NCBI GenBank assembly: GCA_947631675.1
Contig: CANRMG010000092.1
Coordinates: 1 to 7,360 of the forward strand
DNA from: an uncultured Oscillospiraceae bacterium
Lineage (GTDB): Bacteria > Bacillota_A > Clostridia > Oscillospirales > Oscillospiraceae
Direction of reading: 5' to 3'
Length of the DNA stretch: 7,360 nt
Translations under genes and position numbers: made by a program
Part shown: positions 1 through 4,870 of the stretch, in pieces
How the letters are laid out: each line of letters opens with the position of its first letter
Position numbering within the stretch: position 1 is the first letter of the stretch
The notes under the pieces: model-generated
Told to the model about the DNA's origin: nothing
Databases searched by the model: none
What the model saw: only the letters and a program-made list of their open reading frames with translations

Positions 1-56
1 CCAACTTTACGTTGAAGATTATATCCTCCTACAGCGAAAAAAGCAAGGGGATTTTC

Positions 57-75
57 AAAAAAACTTGATTTTTTT
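57..75. repeat. A7/T7 inverted repeat at the edge of the surface-protein coding sequence
   Basis: Seven A (57-63), a 5-nt spacer CTTGA and seven T (69-75) form a perfect inverted repeat. It lies exactly where AT-rich sequence stops and codon-structured, surface-protein-like sequence starts (about 78). The TGA in the spacer (66-68) is the in-frame stop that closes the reading frame of the downstream gene upstream. The only other notable signal in positions 1-56 is on the minus strand: an AGGAGGA-like run (complement of 24-30) and TATAAT (complement of 18-23) 17 bp from TTGCTT (complement of 41-46). These could serve a leftward gene, but no start codon lies at a usable distance, so I do not call one. 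Confidence 0.45.
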
Positions 76-155
76 ACCTGACCGCTCTGCAGAAGGCCAT
101 CGACGCCTACAACGACTATCCTGCCGATCCGACCTTCGCAGACTTCACGGCGACT
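69..155 (+). other. In-frame coding-like extension without a start codon
   Basis: Between the TGA at 66-68 and the GTG at 156, the frame of the surface protein is open and from about 78 reads as protein of the same character (LTALQKAIDAYNDYPADP, then TFADFTATV). It parallels the LPALQSAIKKAED motif 47 codons later, and the DNA shares the 12-mer CCGCTCTGCAGA at 82-93 and 223-234. So the domain begins before any possible start: there is no ATG, GTG or TTG here and no Shine-Dalgarno sequence. The natural 5' end of the gene, with signal peptide and promoter, is missing from this arrangement. Confidence 0.6.
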
Positions 156-2354
156 GTGAACAAGATCCTGGCCGCGCTAGTCCTGGAGGCCGATTCCGCT
201 AAGCCCACCGAGGCCGATCTTCCCGCTCTGCAGAGCGCTATCAAAAAGGCCGAGGATGCCAACAAGAAGTATAAGGAAGAGGATTACGTACTGGGCGAGG
301 GCCTCGACGATGTCATCAACGAGGCGAAGGGACTGCTGAATGACAACGTGGGTCTGAACGGCTTCACGGATGAGGCCACCTACTATGCGTACAACCAGGC
401 TATCGATGCCATCGAAAACGCTCTGGTCAAGAAGGCCAACACCTTGAAGTACGAGACCAATGAGTTCGACAAGGATACCGGTAAGGTGAAGGTCACCGTT
501 TCCGTCAAGAACGTTCTCGGCAGCACTTCTGGCGACGGCAAGGATTACGGCTACGCCTATCAGATCGGCAGCCTTTGGTTTGATCCCTCTGCGACTACCG
601 CTGGCGTGAAGGATTTTGACAAGGCTTTCATCAAGCCGATCGGCAAAGGAACTGATAACGGCGGGACTTGGGCCGATGGCGGTGAGCAGTATCCGAGCAA
701 GTGGATTTCTCAGATCGAGCTTTCCAACTTCAGCAACACCAACAGCGGCAAATTCGCCTCCGGCGATAAGATCAAGATCTCCTTCTACGAGAAGGACGCC
801 GCCGGCAACTTTAAGAAGACCGCTTTCACCTCCGTGACCATTACCGTTTCTGAGGGCTATGCTGGCCCCGTCATCAAGTCCGCGAAGGTGACGACCTATA
901 GCGAGAGCGCTTCTATTACTTATCTCAACAAAGAGCTGATCGGCGGTGATCAGGTTTCTGTGAGCGGCTATCCTGAAGTTGCTGGCCCCACTGTTCAGGT
1001 CACTTTGACCGATAAGCTTACCGGCTATGACAAGAACATCGTCAGCGTGAAGAACTCCAAGGACAAGGTCGCTGCCAGCAAGGCGGACGACACGCAAAAC
1101 AACCCCATCACTCTGACCACTGACGGCGACGAGTACTTGGTCGCCGGCGACATGAAGGTAATGCTTGAGGTCGCCATGACCGGCGAGGAAGAGGACGACT
1201 ACATCGCCCGCAGCACCGCCACCGTGAAGATCGATCCGCTGAGCAAGTGGGGCCTGGTCCCTGCTCTCAAGAAGGTCGTGGCCGCGGCTGGCGAGCTGGT
1301 CCAGTCTGACTATCAGATCGTGGAAGACGGCACTGGCCGTATCGATGTCAAGACGGTCGCCGATGCGTTCCGCGTCATCAACAAGGACGTCTCCAAGATC
1401 AGCAGCGACATTGCCAGCACCACTCTGGCAAACTCCATGACCAACCGCAATGCGGTGCTCAAGGTCCTGTCCGATATGCTCTCCGTCTGCGAAAAGCTGG
1501 AGAAGAAGGACGCCGATGCGGATGATCTGCTGGCTCTGCTCGCTGAGGCGAATGCCAAGGTCGGGGAAGACGAGGATGAGAACTACACCTTCGATTCCCT
1601 GGGCAAGCTGCAGGATCTGATCGACGAGATTGAGGCTAAGGAGTATGACAGAACTGGTCTTGAGGATGCTCTGCAGTCCGAAATCGACGCCTACTACAAG
1701 GAACTGGACGCCGCTATCAAGGGCCTGACCAAGGAAGGCGCTGTTGACAAGTCCGCTCTGGAGGCTGCCATCGAGAAGGCCGGCGCTCTGAAGGAAGAGG
1801 ACTATACCCCCGAGTCCTGGGCCGCTGCCAAGCCCGCCATTGACGCCGCTGTTGCGGCCGCGCAGACTGTGGTCGACAATGCTGAGGCCACGCAGGCTCA
1901 GGTCACCAATGCCCTGAACGCTCTGAACGCCGCTATGGCCACCCTTGTGTCCGTCGAGCCCGAGGGCCCGCAGCCCCCGAAGTCCGGCACCGGCTGGGTG
2001 TATGACCCCGAAACTGGCGACTACTACTTCTTCAAGAACAACGAGCTCGTGAGCAACTACTGGGTCGGCAAGGTCGACGGCGCTTCCCAGTGGGACGGCA
2101 ACTGGTACTATGTTGGCTCCGATGGCAAGCTGTTCACCGGTATGACCTACATCGATGACCTGCACGGCGGCTATGGCTGGTACTTCCTGCAGCCCACCAA
2201 CGCCAACGGCGAGATCGGCAAGATGCTCACCGGCTGGCAGTGGGTCGGCGGCCAGTACGGCACCTGCTACTTCTCCGCCAAGAACGGCGAGGCCGGCAAG
2301 TGCACCTACTCCACCGAGCTGGGCAACTGGAACGGCACCACTTGGGTGAAGTAA
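156..2354 (+). CDS. 5'-truncated surface protein with FIVAR-like bundles and a C-terminal wall-binding-like module
   Basis: Predicted cell-surface protein; from the first possible start (GTG) it is 732 residues. Seen in order: an acidic/lysine-rich helical region (about 1-95) resembling FIVAR bundles; a beta-rich stretch (about 100-235) and a second one (about 236-365), plausibly Ig-like; a second helical bundle (about 456-524); a textbook FIVAR domain (about 530-596, ending DNAEATQAQVTNALNALNAA); a PEGPQPP linker; and a Trp/Tyr/Gly-rich C-terminus (about 613-732) with GWVYDPETGDYYFF, NWYYVGSDGKLFTG and MLTGWQW, like choline/glucan-binding repeats. Family knowledge suggests wall attachment through the C-terminus and a spacer or adhesive role for FIVAR. 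No LPXTG or sortase tail is seen. The GTG has no ribosome binding site and the fold starts upstream of it, so this is a fragment, silent cassette or pseudogene rather than a normally expressed gene. The first in-frame ATG is only at about residue 332. Codon use is visibly less GC-rich than in the next gene. Confidence 0.75.
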   Translation: MNKILAALVLEADSAKPTEADLPALQSAIKKAEDANKKYKEEDYVLGEGLDDVINEAKGLLNDNVGLNGFTDEATYYAYNQAIDAIENALVKKANTLKYETNEFDKDTGKVKVTVSVKNVLGSTSGDGKDYGYAYQIGSLWFDPSATTAGVKDFDKAFIKPIGKGTDNGGTWADGGEQYPSKWISQIELSNFSNTNSGKFASGDKIKISFYEKDAAGNFKKTAFTSVTITVSEGYAGPVIKSAKVTTYSESASITYLNKELIGGDQVSVSGYPEVAGPTVQVTLTDKLTGYDKNIVSVKNSKDKVAASKADDTQNNPITLTTDGDEYLVAGDMKVMLEVAMTGEEEDDYIARSTATVKIDPLSKWGLVPALKKVVAAAGELVQSDYQIVEDGTGRIDVKTVADAFRVINKDVSKISSDIASTTLANSMTNRNAVLKVLSDMLSVCEKLEKKDADADDLLALLAEANAKVGEDEDENYTFDSLGKLQDLIDEIEAKEYDRTGLEDALQSEIDAYYKELDAAIKGLTKEGAVDKSALEAAIEKAGALKEEDYTPESWAAAKPAIDAAVAAAQTVVDNAEATQAQVTNALNALNAAMATLVSVEPEGPQPPKSGTGWVYDPETGDYYFFKNNELVSNYWVGKVDGASQWDGNWYYVGSDGKLFTGMTYIDDLHGGYGWYFLQPTNANGEIGKMLTGWQWVGGQYGTCYFSAKNGEAGKCTYSTELGNWNGTTWVK

Positions 2355-2386
2355 GATAACGCGAACCGAATAGCGATAACCCAACG

Positions 2387-2418
2387 GGGAGCAGGGTCTC
2401 TGGCCCTGCTCCCTTTCT
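2387..2418 (+). terminator. Intrinsic terminator after the surface-protein gene
   Basis: A perfect 10-bp stem, GGGAGCAGGG (2387-2396) with CCCTGCTCCC (2404-2413), 7-nt loop, followed by TTTCT. It lies 33 bp after the TAA of the surface gene and 22 bp before the next start codon, so it should isolate most transcription of the recombinase-like gene from the surface gene. Confidence 0.8.
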
Positions 2419-2439
2419 AAAAAGGACGGTGAAGTCATC

Positions 2440-3288
2440 ATGGATACAATGGAGCTGAGAGCGGCGCCAAGGACAGCCCAGCGGGATCTGGGCGTCTCCA
2501 TGACGGCGATGGACGTGGAGGCGTTTCTCTCCGACCTGGCGGCCAAGGGCCGCACGGCCGACACCGTGGAGCGCTACCGGCGGAGCCTGGAACGGGTGGC
2601 GGAGACGCTGCCCGAGGACGGGCGCATCCGGCGGGGGACCCTGGCGGACTGCCGGGAGGCCCTGCTGAAGGCCGGGTGCGCGCCCCGGACGGTGAATCTC
2701 TATATCTCCGCGGCCAATACATACGTGGCCTACATGGGCCACCGGGAGTACCAGCTGGGCCAGACCCTCCAGGCGGAGGCGGCGCTGCACCCGGAGCTGA
2801 CCCGCAGCGAGTATAGGCACCTTCTGCAGGTGGCGAAGCTGCTGGGGAAGGAGAAGGTGTATCTGCTGGTGAAGCTGTTCGCCGGGGCGGACCTGCCCGT
2901 GCAGGAGCTGCCGAAGGTGACGGTGGAGGCGGCGAAGGCCGGCCAGGCCGTCGTCGGCGAGGGTAATGGCAAGCGGAATGTCCGCCTGCCGGGGTGCCTG
3001 TGCCGGGAGCTGCTGGCCTATGCGGACCGGAACGGGATCTATTGGGGCCCGCTGTTCCTGACGCGGGAGGGCGTGCCCATGAACCGCACCAGCGTGACCA
3101 GCTCCATCCGCGATCTGTGCGCGGTGGCGAAGGTGCCGGTGGAGAAGGGGAGCCCCCGCTGCCTGCGGCGGCTGTACCTGGCCGGCCGGAAGGCCATCGA
3201 GGACAATATCGCCCTGCTGGTGGAGCAGGCCCTGGAGCGCCAGCTGGAGGATGAACAGCTCACTGTCGGCTGGGACTCCGCGGTATAA
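2440..3288 (+). CDS. Tyrosine-recombinase-like protein, catalytically degenerate
   Basis: 282 residues, about the normal length of a XerC/D-like or phage-type integrase. Residues about 21-107 look like the helical core-binding (SAM-like) domain (VEAFLSDLAAKGRTADTVERY through VNLYISAANTYVAYM). Residues about 118-282 follow the catalytic domain: TRSEYRHLL, then LVKLFAGADLPVQELPKV where active enzymes have a TGLRxSEL-type motif, then GKRNVRLP with the beta-hairpin lysine (K178). Active enzymes carry Arg I, HxxR, H/W and a Tyr nucleophile. Here Arg I aligns with Pro153, the box II His with Arg240 (SPRCLRRLY), only Arg243 is kept, and no tyrosine follows Tyr246. Cleavage therefore looks unlikely; a DNA-binding or accessory role, or decay, fits better. 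The frame is intact and very GC-rich at third positions. Start ATG 2440 is favoured by AAGGA (2422-2426) and GGTGA (2428-2432, 7 nt away); ATG 2449 is an alternative. Confidence 0.75.
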   Translation: MDTMELRAAPRTAQRDLGVSMTAMDVEAFLSDLAAKGRTADTVERYRRSLERVAETLPEDGRIRRGTLADCREALLKAGCAPRTVNLYISAANTYVAYMGHREYQLGQTLQAEAALHPELTRSEYRHLLQVAKLLGKEKVYLLVKLFAGADLPVQELPKVTVEAAKAGQAVVGEGNGKRNVRLPGCLCRELLAYADRNGIYWGPLFLTREGVPMNRTSVTSSIRDLCAVAKVPVEKGSPRCLRRLYLAGRKAIEDNIALLVEQALERQLEDEQLTVGWDSAV

Positions 3289-3369
3289 ATACGGACGCTA
3301 GCTTAACGCGGCCGGCCCTTCCAGCGCTGGCATAGCGCGGCACAGCCCGACAGTACACCTGCGCACCGT

Positions 3370-3501
3370 TTCGCTTCGCTCAACAATGTGCCATGCAGGC
3401 GCACTGCCGGTTCTGTCCGCGCGTCGGGTGGGTGAGGGCCGCCCGCCGACGGCGCTCCAAGGAGGCAGCGTCCCCGAGCAAATATTGCTGAGCGAAGCGA
3501 A
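3370..3501. repeat. 18-bp inverted repeat (17/18) flanking 96 bp
   Basis: Left arm TTCGCTTCGCTCAACAAT (3370-3387) and right arm ATTGCTGAGCGAAGCGAA (3484-3501) are reverse complements except for A3383 against C3488; 13 consecutive pairs are perfect. Allowing one bulge, CGT (3367-3369) and ACG (3503-3505) extend the match to the full loops. Each arm occupies the apical loop of its own local hairpin, so arm-arm pairing would be either a kissing interaction in RNA or a competing long hairpin. As DNA, it is also a candidate protein-binding or recombination site. Confidence 0.8.
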
Positions 3502-3566
3502 GACGTTTGCCGGGGATGCTGTCGACGCAGGGAGCGCCTTTGCCTACGTTGACAAAAATAAAATCA

Positions 3567-3600
3567 CCGCCCGGAGGGGGACTTCCGGGCGGCCGTTTTA
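3567..3600 (+). terminator. Intrinsic terminator-like hairpin ahead of the transporter promoter
   Basis: Perfect 9-bp stem CCGCCCGGA (3567-3575) with TCCGGGCGG (3584-3592), extendable by a G-U and a G-C pair to leave a GGGA loop, then CCGTTTTAT. The U-run is short, so efficiency is uncertain. It ends about 38 bp before the -35 of the transporter promoter and would insulate that operon from transcription through the recombinase-like gene and the structured region. Confidence 0.6.
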
Positions 3601-3637
3601 TATGCCCCGGCGGGGCCTGCGGAGGCGGAAATCTATC

Positions 3638-3666
3638 TTGACAGTGGGGACGGATAATAGTATAAT
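3638..3666 (+). promoter_or_regulatory. Perfect sigma-A consensus promoter for the transporter operon
   Basis: TTGACA (3638-3643), a 17-bp spacer and TATAAT (3661-3666): both hexamers match the housekeeping consensus exactly with optimal spacing. Transcription would start near 3672-3674, leaving a leader of about 120 nt before the binding-protein ATG. A consensus promoter of this strength on a sugar transporter implies either very high constitutive expression or control by a repressor. Confidence 0.85.
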
Positions 3667-3670
3667 GTAT

Positions 3671-3689
3671 AAAAAATAGGATATTTTTT
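3671..3689. promoter_or_regulatory. AT-rich palindrome at the expected transcription start, possible operator
   Basis: AAAAAATA (3671-3678) and TATTTTTT (3682-3689) are perfect inverted repeats separated by GGA. The palindrome begins 4 bp downstream of the -10 box and covers the predicted start site, a classical repressor position. It may alternatively be an intrinsically bent A-tract element. The binding factor cannot be named from sequence. Confidence 0.4.
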
Positions 3690-3701
3690 CCGCTTTTTTA
3701 G

Positions 3702-3729
3702 TTGATTTTACGCAACTTGTCTTTATAAT
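3702..3729 (+). promoter_or_regulatory. Second putative promoter
   Basis: TTGATT (3702-3707), a 16-bp spacer and TATAAT (3724-3729) form a reasonable sigma-A promoter about 63 bp downstream of the first; it would give a leader of about 55-60 nt. Its -35 sits inside a small inverted repeat GTTG (3701-3704) / CAAC (3713-3716), which could be an operator half-site pair but is too short to trust. No convincing catabolite-response element is seen. Confidence 0.5.
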
Positions 3730-3739
3730 GGCCGATCTG

Positions 3740-3755
3740 TTGGCCGGAAGGCCAA
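3740..3755 (+). promoter_or_regulatory. 5' leader hairpin with a GNRA-type tetraloop
   Basis: TTGGCC (3740-3745), loop GGAA, GGCCAA (3750-3755): a perfect 6-bp stem with a GGAA tetraloop, extendable by G-U pairs. It lies in the leader from either promoter, 21 nt upstream of the Shine-Dalgarno, and does not cover it. mRNA stabilisation is the simplest reading; no riboswitch is recognised. Confidence 0.45.
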
Positions 3756-3776
3756 TGAATCAATAAACAAAATTTT

Positions 3777-3783
3777 AGGAGGA
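3777..3783 (+). promoter_or_regulatory. Strong ribosome binding site of the binding-protein gene
   Basis: AGGAGGA, 8 nt before the ATG at 3792. It fixes the start of the binding protein and fits a highly translated gene. Confidence 0.9.
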
Positions 3784-3791
3784 CTCCCCAC

Positions 3792-4742
3792 ATGAAGAAA
3801 ATCATTGCTATCGCTCTCGCGCTGGTCATGGTGTTCTCCCTGGGCGCCATCGCCTTCGCCGAGGACGCCCCGGAGATCAAGGTCGGCATCGCCGCCCCCG
3901 ACGTGACCCACGGCTGGGTCGCCGGCGTGGCCTACTATGCCGAGAAGTACTGCAAGGACAACGGCCTTGACTACATGATCACCACCTCCTCCGACGCGGC
4001 CGAGATGACTACCGCCCTGGACGACCTGGTAGGCTGGGGCGCCACCGTCATCGTCTCCTGGCCCCAGTGGACCGGCATGGAGACCGCTATGCAGGACATC
4101 ATCGACTCCGGCATCCCCGTAGTGAACTTCGACGTTGACGTGGACTGCGAGGGCATCTACAAGGTCACCGGCGATAACTACGATATGGGTTATCAGTGCG
4201 CCAAGTACATCACCGAGAAGGTCGGCGACGCCGCCTCCATCGCCGTGATGGACGTCCCCTCCTCCGGCTCCGTCTGCGAGCTGCGCAAGCAGGGCTTCTA
4301 TGATTATCTGAAGGAGATCGAGTACGATCAGTCCAACATCTTTGAGGTCACCCTGGAGAGCTTCGCCCGCGACAAGGGCCTGGCCGGCATGGCCGATATT
4401 CTGGAGAGCCATGACCAGATCGACGCCGTCTTCTCCATGGACGACGAGACCTCCATGGGCGCTATCGGCGCCATCACCGATGCCGGCCGCACCGACATCA
4501 AGGCCATCACCGGCGGCGGCGGCTGCCAGGAGTACTTCAACATGATCGCCGACGAGCAGTATGCCGATCTGGGCCTGGCCTCCGCGCTGTACAGCCCCAA
4601 CATGGTCGAGGACGCCATCCAGACCGCTATCGATCTGCTGAACGGCGCTGAGGACATCGAGCCGGTCGTGGTCATCCCCACCACCATCGTGTCCGCCGAC
4701 AATGTCGAGGAGTTCCTGGATCCCGAGAACACCGTCTACTAA
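3792..4742 (+). CDS. Extracytoplasmic sugar-binding protein of an RbsB-type ABC importer
   Basis: 316 residues, the usual size for periplasmic-binding-protein class I sugar receptors (Peripla_BP_4-like). It should capture the solute outside the membrane and pass it to the permease encoded downstream. Residues 1-23 are a clear signal peptide (MKK, hydrophobic IIAIALALVMVFSLGAIAF) ending AFA before ED. There is no lipobox cysteine, so signal peptidase I rather than lipoprotein processing is predicted. The mature part starts IKVGIAAPDVTHGWVAGVAYY, where His/Trp may line the pocket, followed by GIPVVNFDVDV (first lobe), ARDKGLAGMADILESH and IDAVFSMDDETSMGAIGAI (second lobe), the last corresponding to the AVFxxNDExAxGA segment of RbsB. 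The usual GFDG turn reads TGGGGCQEY. Five cysteines are present in the mature part. The ligand is not inferable; ribose-type sugars are only the family default. First gene of the operon, with its own strong promoter and RBS. Confidence 0.88.
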   Translation: MKKIIAIALALVMVFSLGAIAFAEDAPEIKVGIAAPDVTHGWVAGVAYYAEKYCKDNGLDYMITTSSDAAEMTTALDDLVGWGATVIVSWPQWTGMETAMQDIIDSGIPVVNFDVDVDCEGIYKVTGDNYDMGYQCAKYITEKVGDAASIAVMDVPSSGSVCELRKQGFYDYLKEIEYDQSNIFEVTLESFARDKGLAGMADILESHDQIDAVFSMDDETSMGAIGAITDAGRTDIKAITGGGGCQEYFNMIADEQYADLGLASALYSPNMVEDAIQTAIDLLNGAEDIEPVVVIPTTIVSADNVEEFLDPENTVY

Positions 4743-4772
4743 TATCTCTCCGAACATACCTTTGAGCAAGAG

Positions 4773-4807
4773 GCGGGCTATGGCTTTAATAGCCATAGCC
4801 CGCTTTT
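4773..4807 (+). terminator. Strong terminator/attenuator between binding protein and ATPase
   Basis: Perfect 13-bp stem GCGGGCTATGGCT (4773-4785) with AGCCATAGCCCGC (4791-4803), 5-nt loop TTAAT, then TTTT. It lies 30 bp after the binding-protein stop. Since no good promoter follows before the ATPase, partial read-through is the likely design, giving excess binding protein over membrane components. It may also protect the 3' end of a binding-protein-only transcript. Confidence 0.85.
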
Positions 4808-4822
4808 ATAACACCATTTGGT

Positions 4823-4854
4823 CCCACGGGGCCCGACGATGCGGGCCCCGTGGG
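4823..4854 (+). promoter_or_regulatory. GC-rich hairpin adjoining the ATPase ribosome binding site
   Basis: Perfect 13-bp stem CCCACGGGGCCCG (4823-4835) with CGGGCCCCGTGGG (4842-4854), 6-nt loop ACGATG. It has no U-tract, so it is not a terminator. Its 3' arm ends 3 nt before the Shine-Dalgarno of the ATPase gene. Possible roles are limiting ribosome access or stabilising the 5' end of processed ATPase-permease mRNA. Confidence 0.7.
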
Positions 4855-4857
4855 GAG

Positions 4858-4868
4858 AGGATGTGATC
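4858..4868 (+). promoter_or_regulatory. Extended Shine-Dalgarno that fixes a TTG start
   Basis: AGGATGTGATC matches the full anti-16S complement AGGAGGTGATC at 10 of 11 positions. Its core lies 7 nt before the TTG at 4871. This argues for TTG 4871 over the in-frame GTG at 4850, which lies inside the hairpin stem and has no RBS, and over the ATG at 4883, which also has none. Confidence 0.75.
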
Positions 4869-4870
4869 GC

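Larger units (their letters stand above)
3303..3600 (+). ncRNA. Candidate structured RNA with two mutually complementary hairpin loops
   Basis: Hand folding gives three abutting domains. Domain 1 (3335-3422): GCGCGG/CCGCGC, ACAG/CTGT (3342-3345 with 3413-3416), CAGT/ACTG (3351-3354 with 3403-3406), CCTGC/GCAGG (3358-3362 with 3395-3399), GCAC/GTGC (3363-3366 with 3388-3391), 21-nt loop. Domain 2 (3423-3450): GTCGG/CCGAC and GGG/CCC. Domain 3 (3451-3538): GGCGCTCC/GGAGCGCC, an 11-bp helix 3466-3476 with 3511-3521 (one G-U), GCAAA/TTTGC, 23-nt loop. The loops of domains 1 and 3 are complementary. A 6-bp helix (3303-3308 with 3547-3552, one G-U) could close the whole, and a terminator-like hairpin follows at 3567-3592. 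A TATAAA at 3284-3289 is the only possible -10 upstream, without a good -35. I recognise no known RNA family. It could instead be a dispersed palindromic DNA repeat. An overlapping 97-codon frame (3386-3679) does not look like protein. Confidence 0.5.

Noticed and set aside
1..46. Minus-strand promoter and Shine-Dalgarno-like motif reading out of the left edge
   Set aside because: The -35 matches only 3 of 6 positions, the RBS-like run overlaps the promoter spacer, and no start codon is correctly spaced within the window; too weak to annotate.
177..2564. Long open frame on the minus strand (795 codons) opposite the surface-protein gene
   Set aside because: It is a mirror of the codon pattern of the plus-strand gene, has no recognisable motif and runs through the terminator; the plus strand shows real FIVAR and wall-binding-like sequence.
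3303..3600. Known RNAs (tmRNA, RNase P RNA, group II intron domain V, tRNA) as an explanation of the structured region
   Set aside because: None of the conserved sequence signatures I know for these RNAs is present, and no CCA-type acceptor, tag frame or domain V hairpin could be found.
3386..3679. 97-codon plus-strand frame through the intergenic region
   Set aside because: The translation is Arg/Gly/Pro-rich with no fold signals, has no RBS, passes through the terminator and into the promoter of the transporter, and the DNA is better explained by base-paired structure.
3723..4796. Minus-strand frame of 357 codons opposite the binding-protein gene
   Set aside because: Shadow of the GC-rich codon pattern; His/Gly/Asp/Val repetitive translation, while the plus strand is a clear binding protein.
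4861..4866. ATG-TGA mini-frame between hairpin and ATPase start
   Set aside because: It lies inside the extended Shine-Dalgarno match, too close to any RBS to be translated; most likely a by-product of the AGGATGTGATC sequence.
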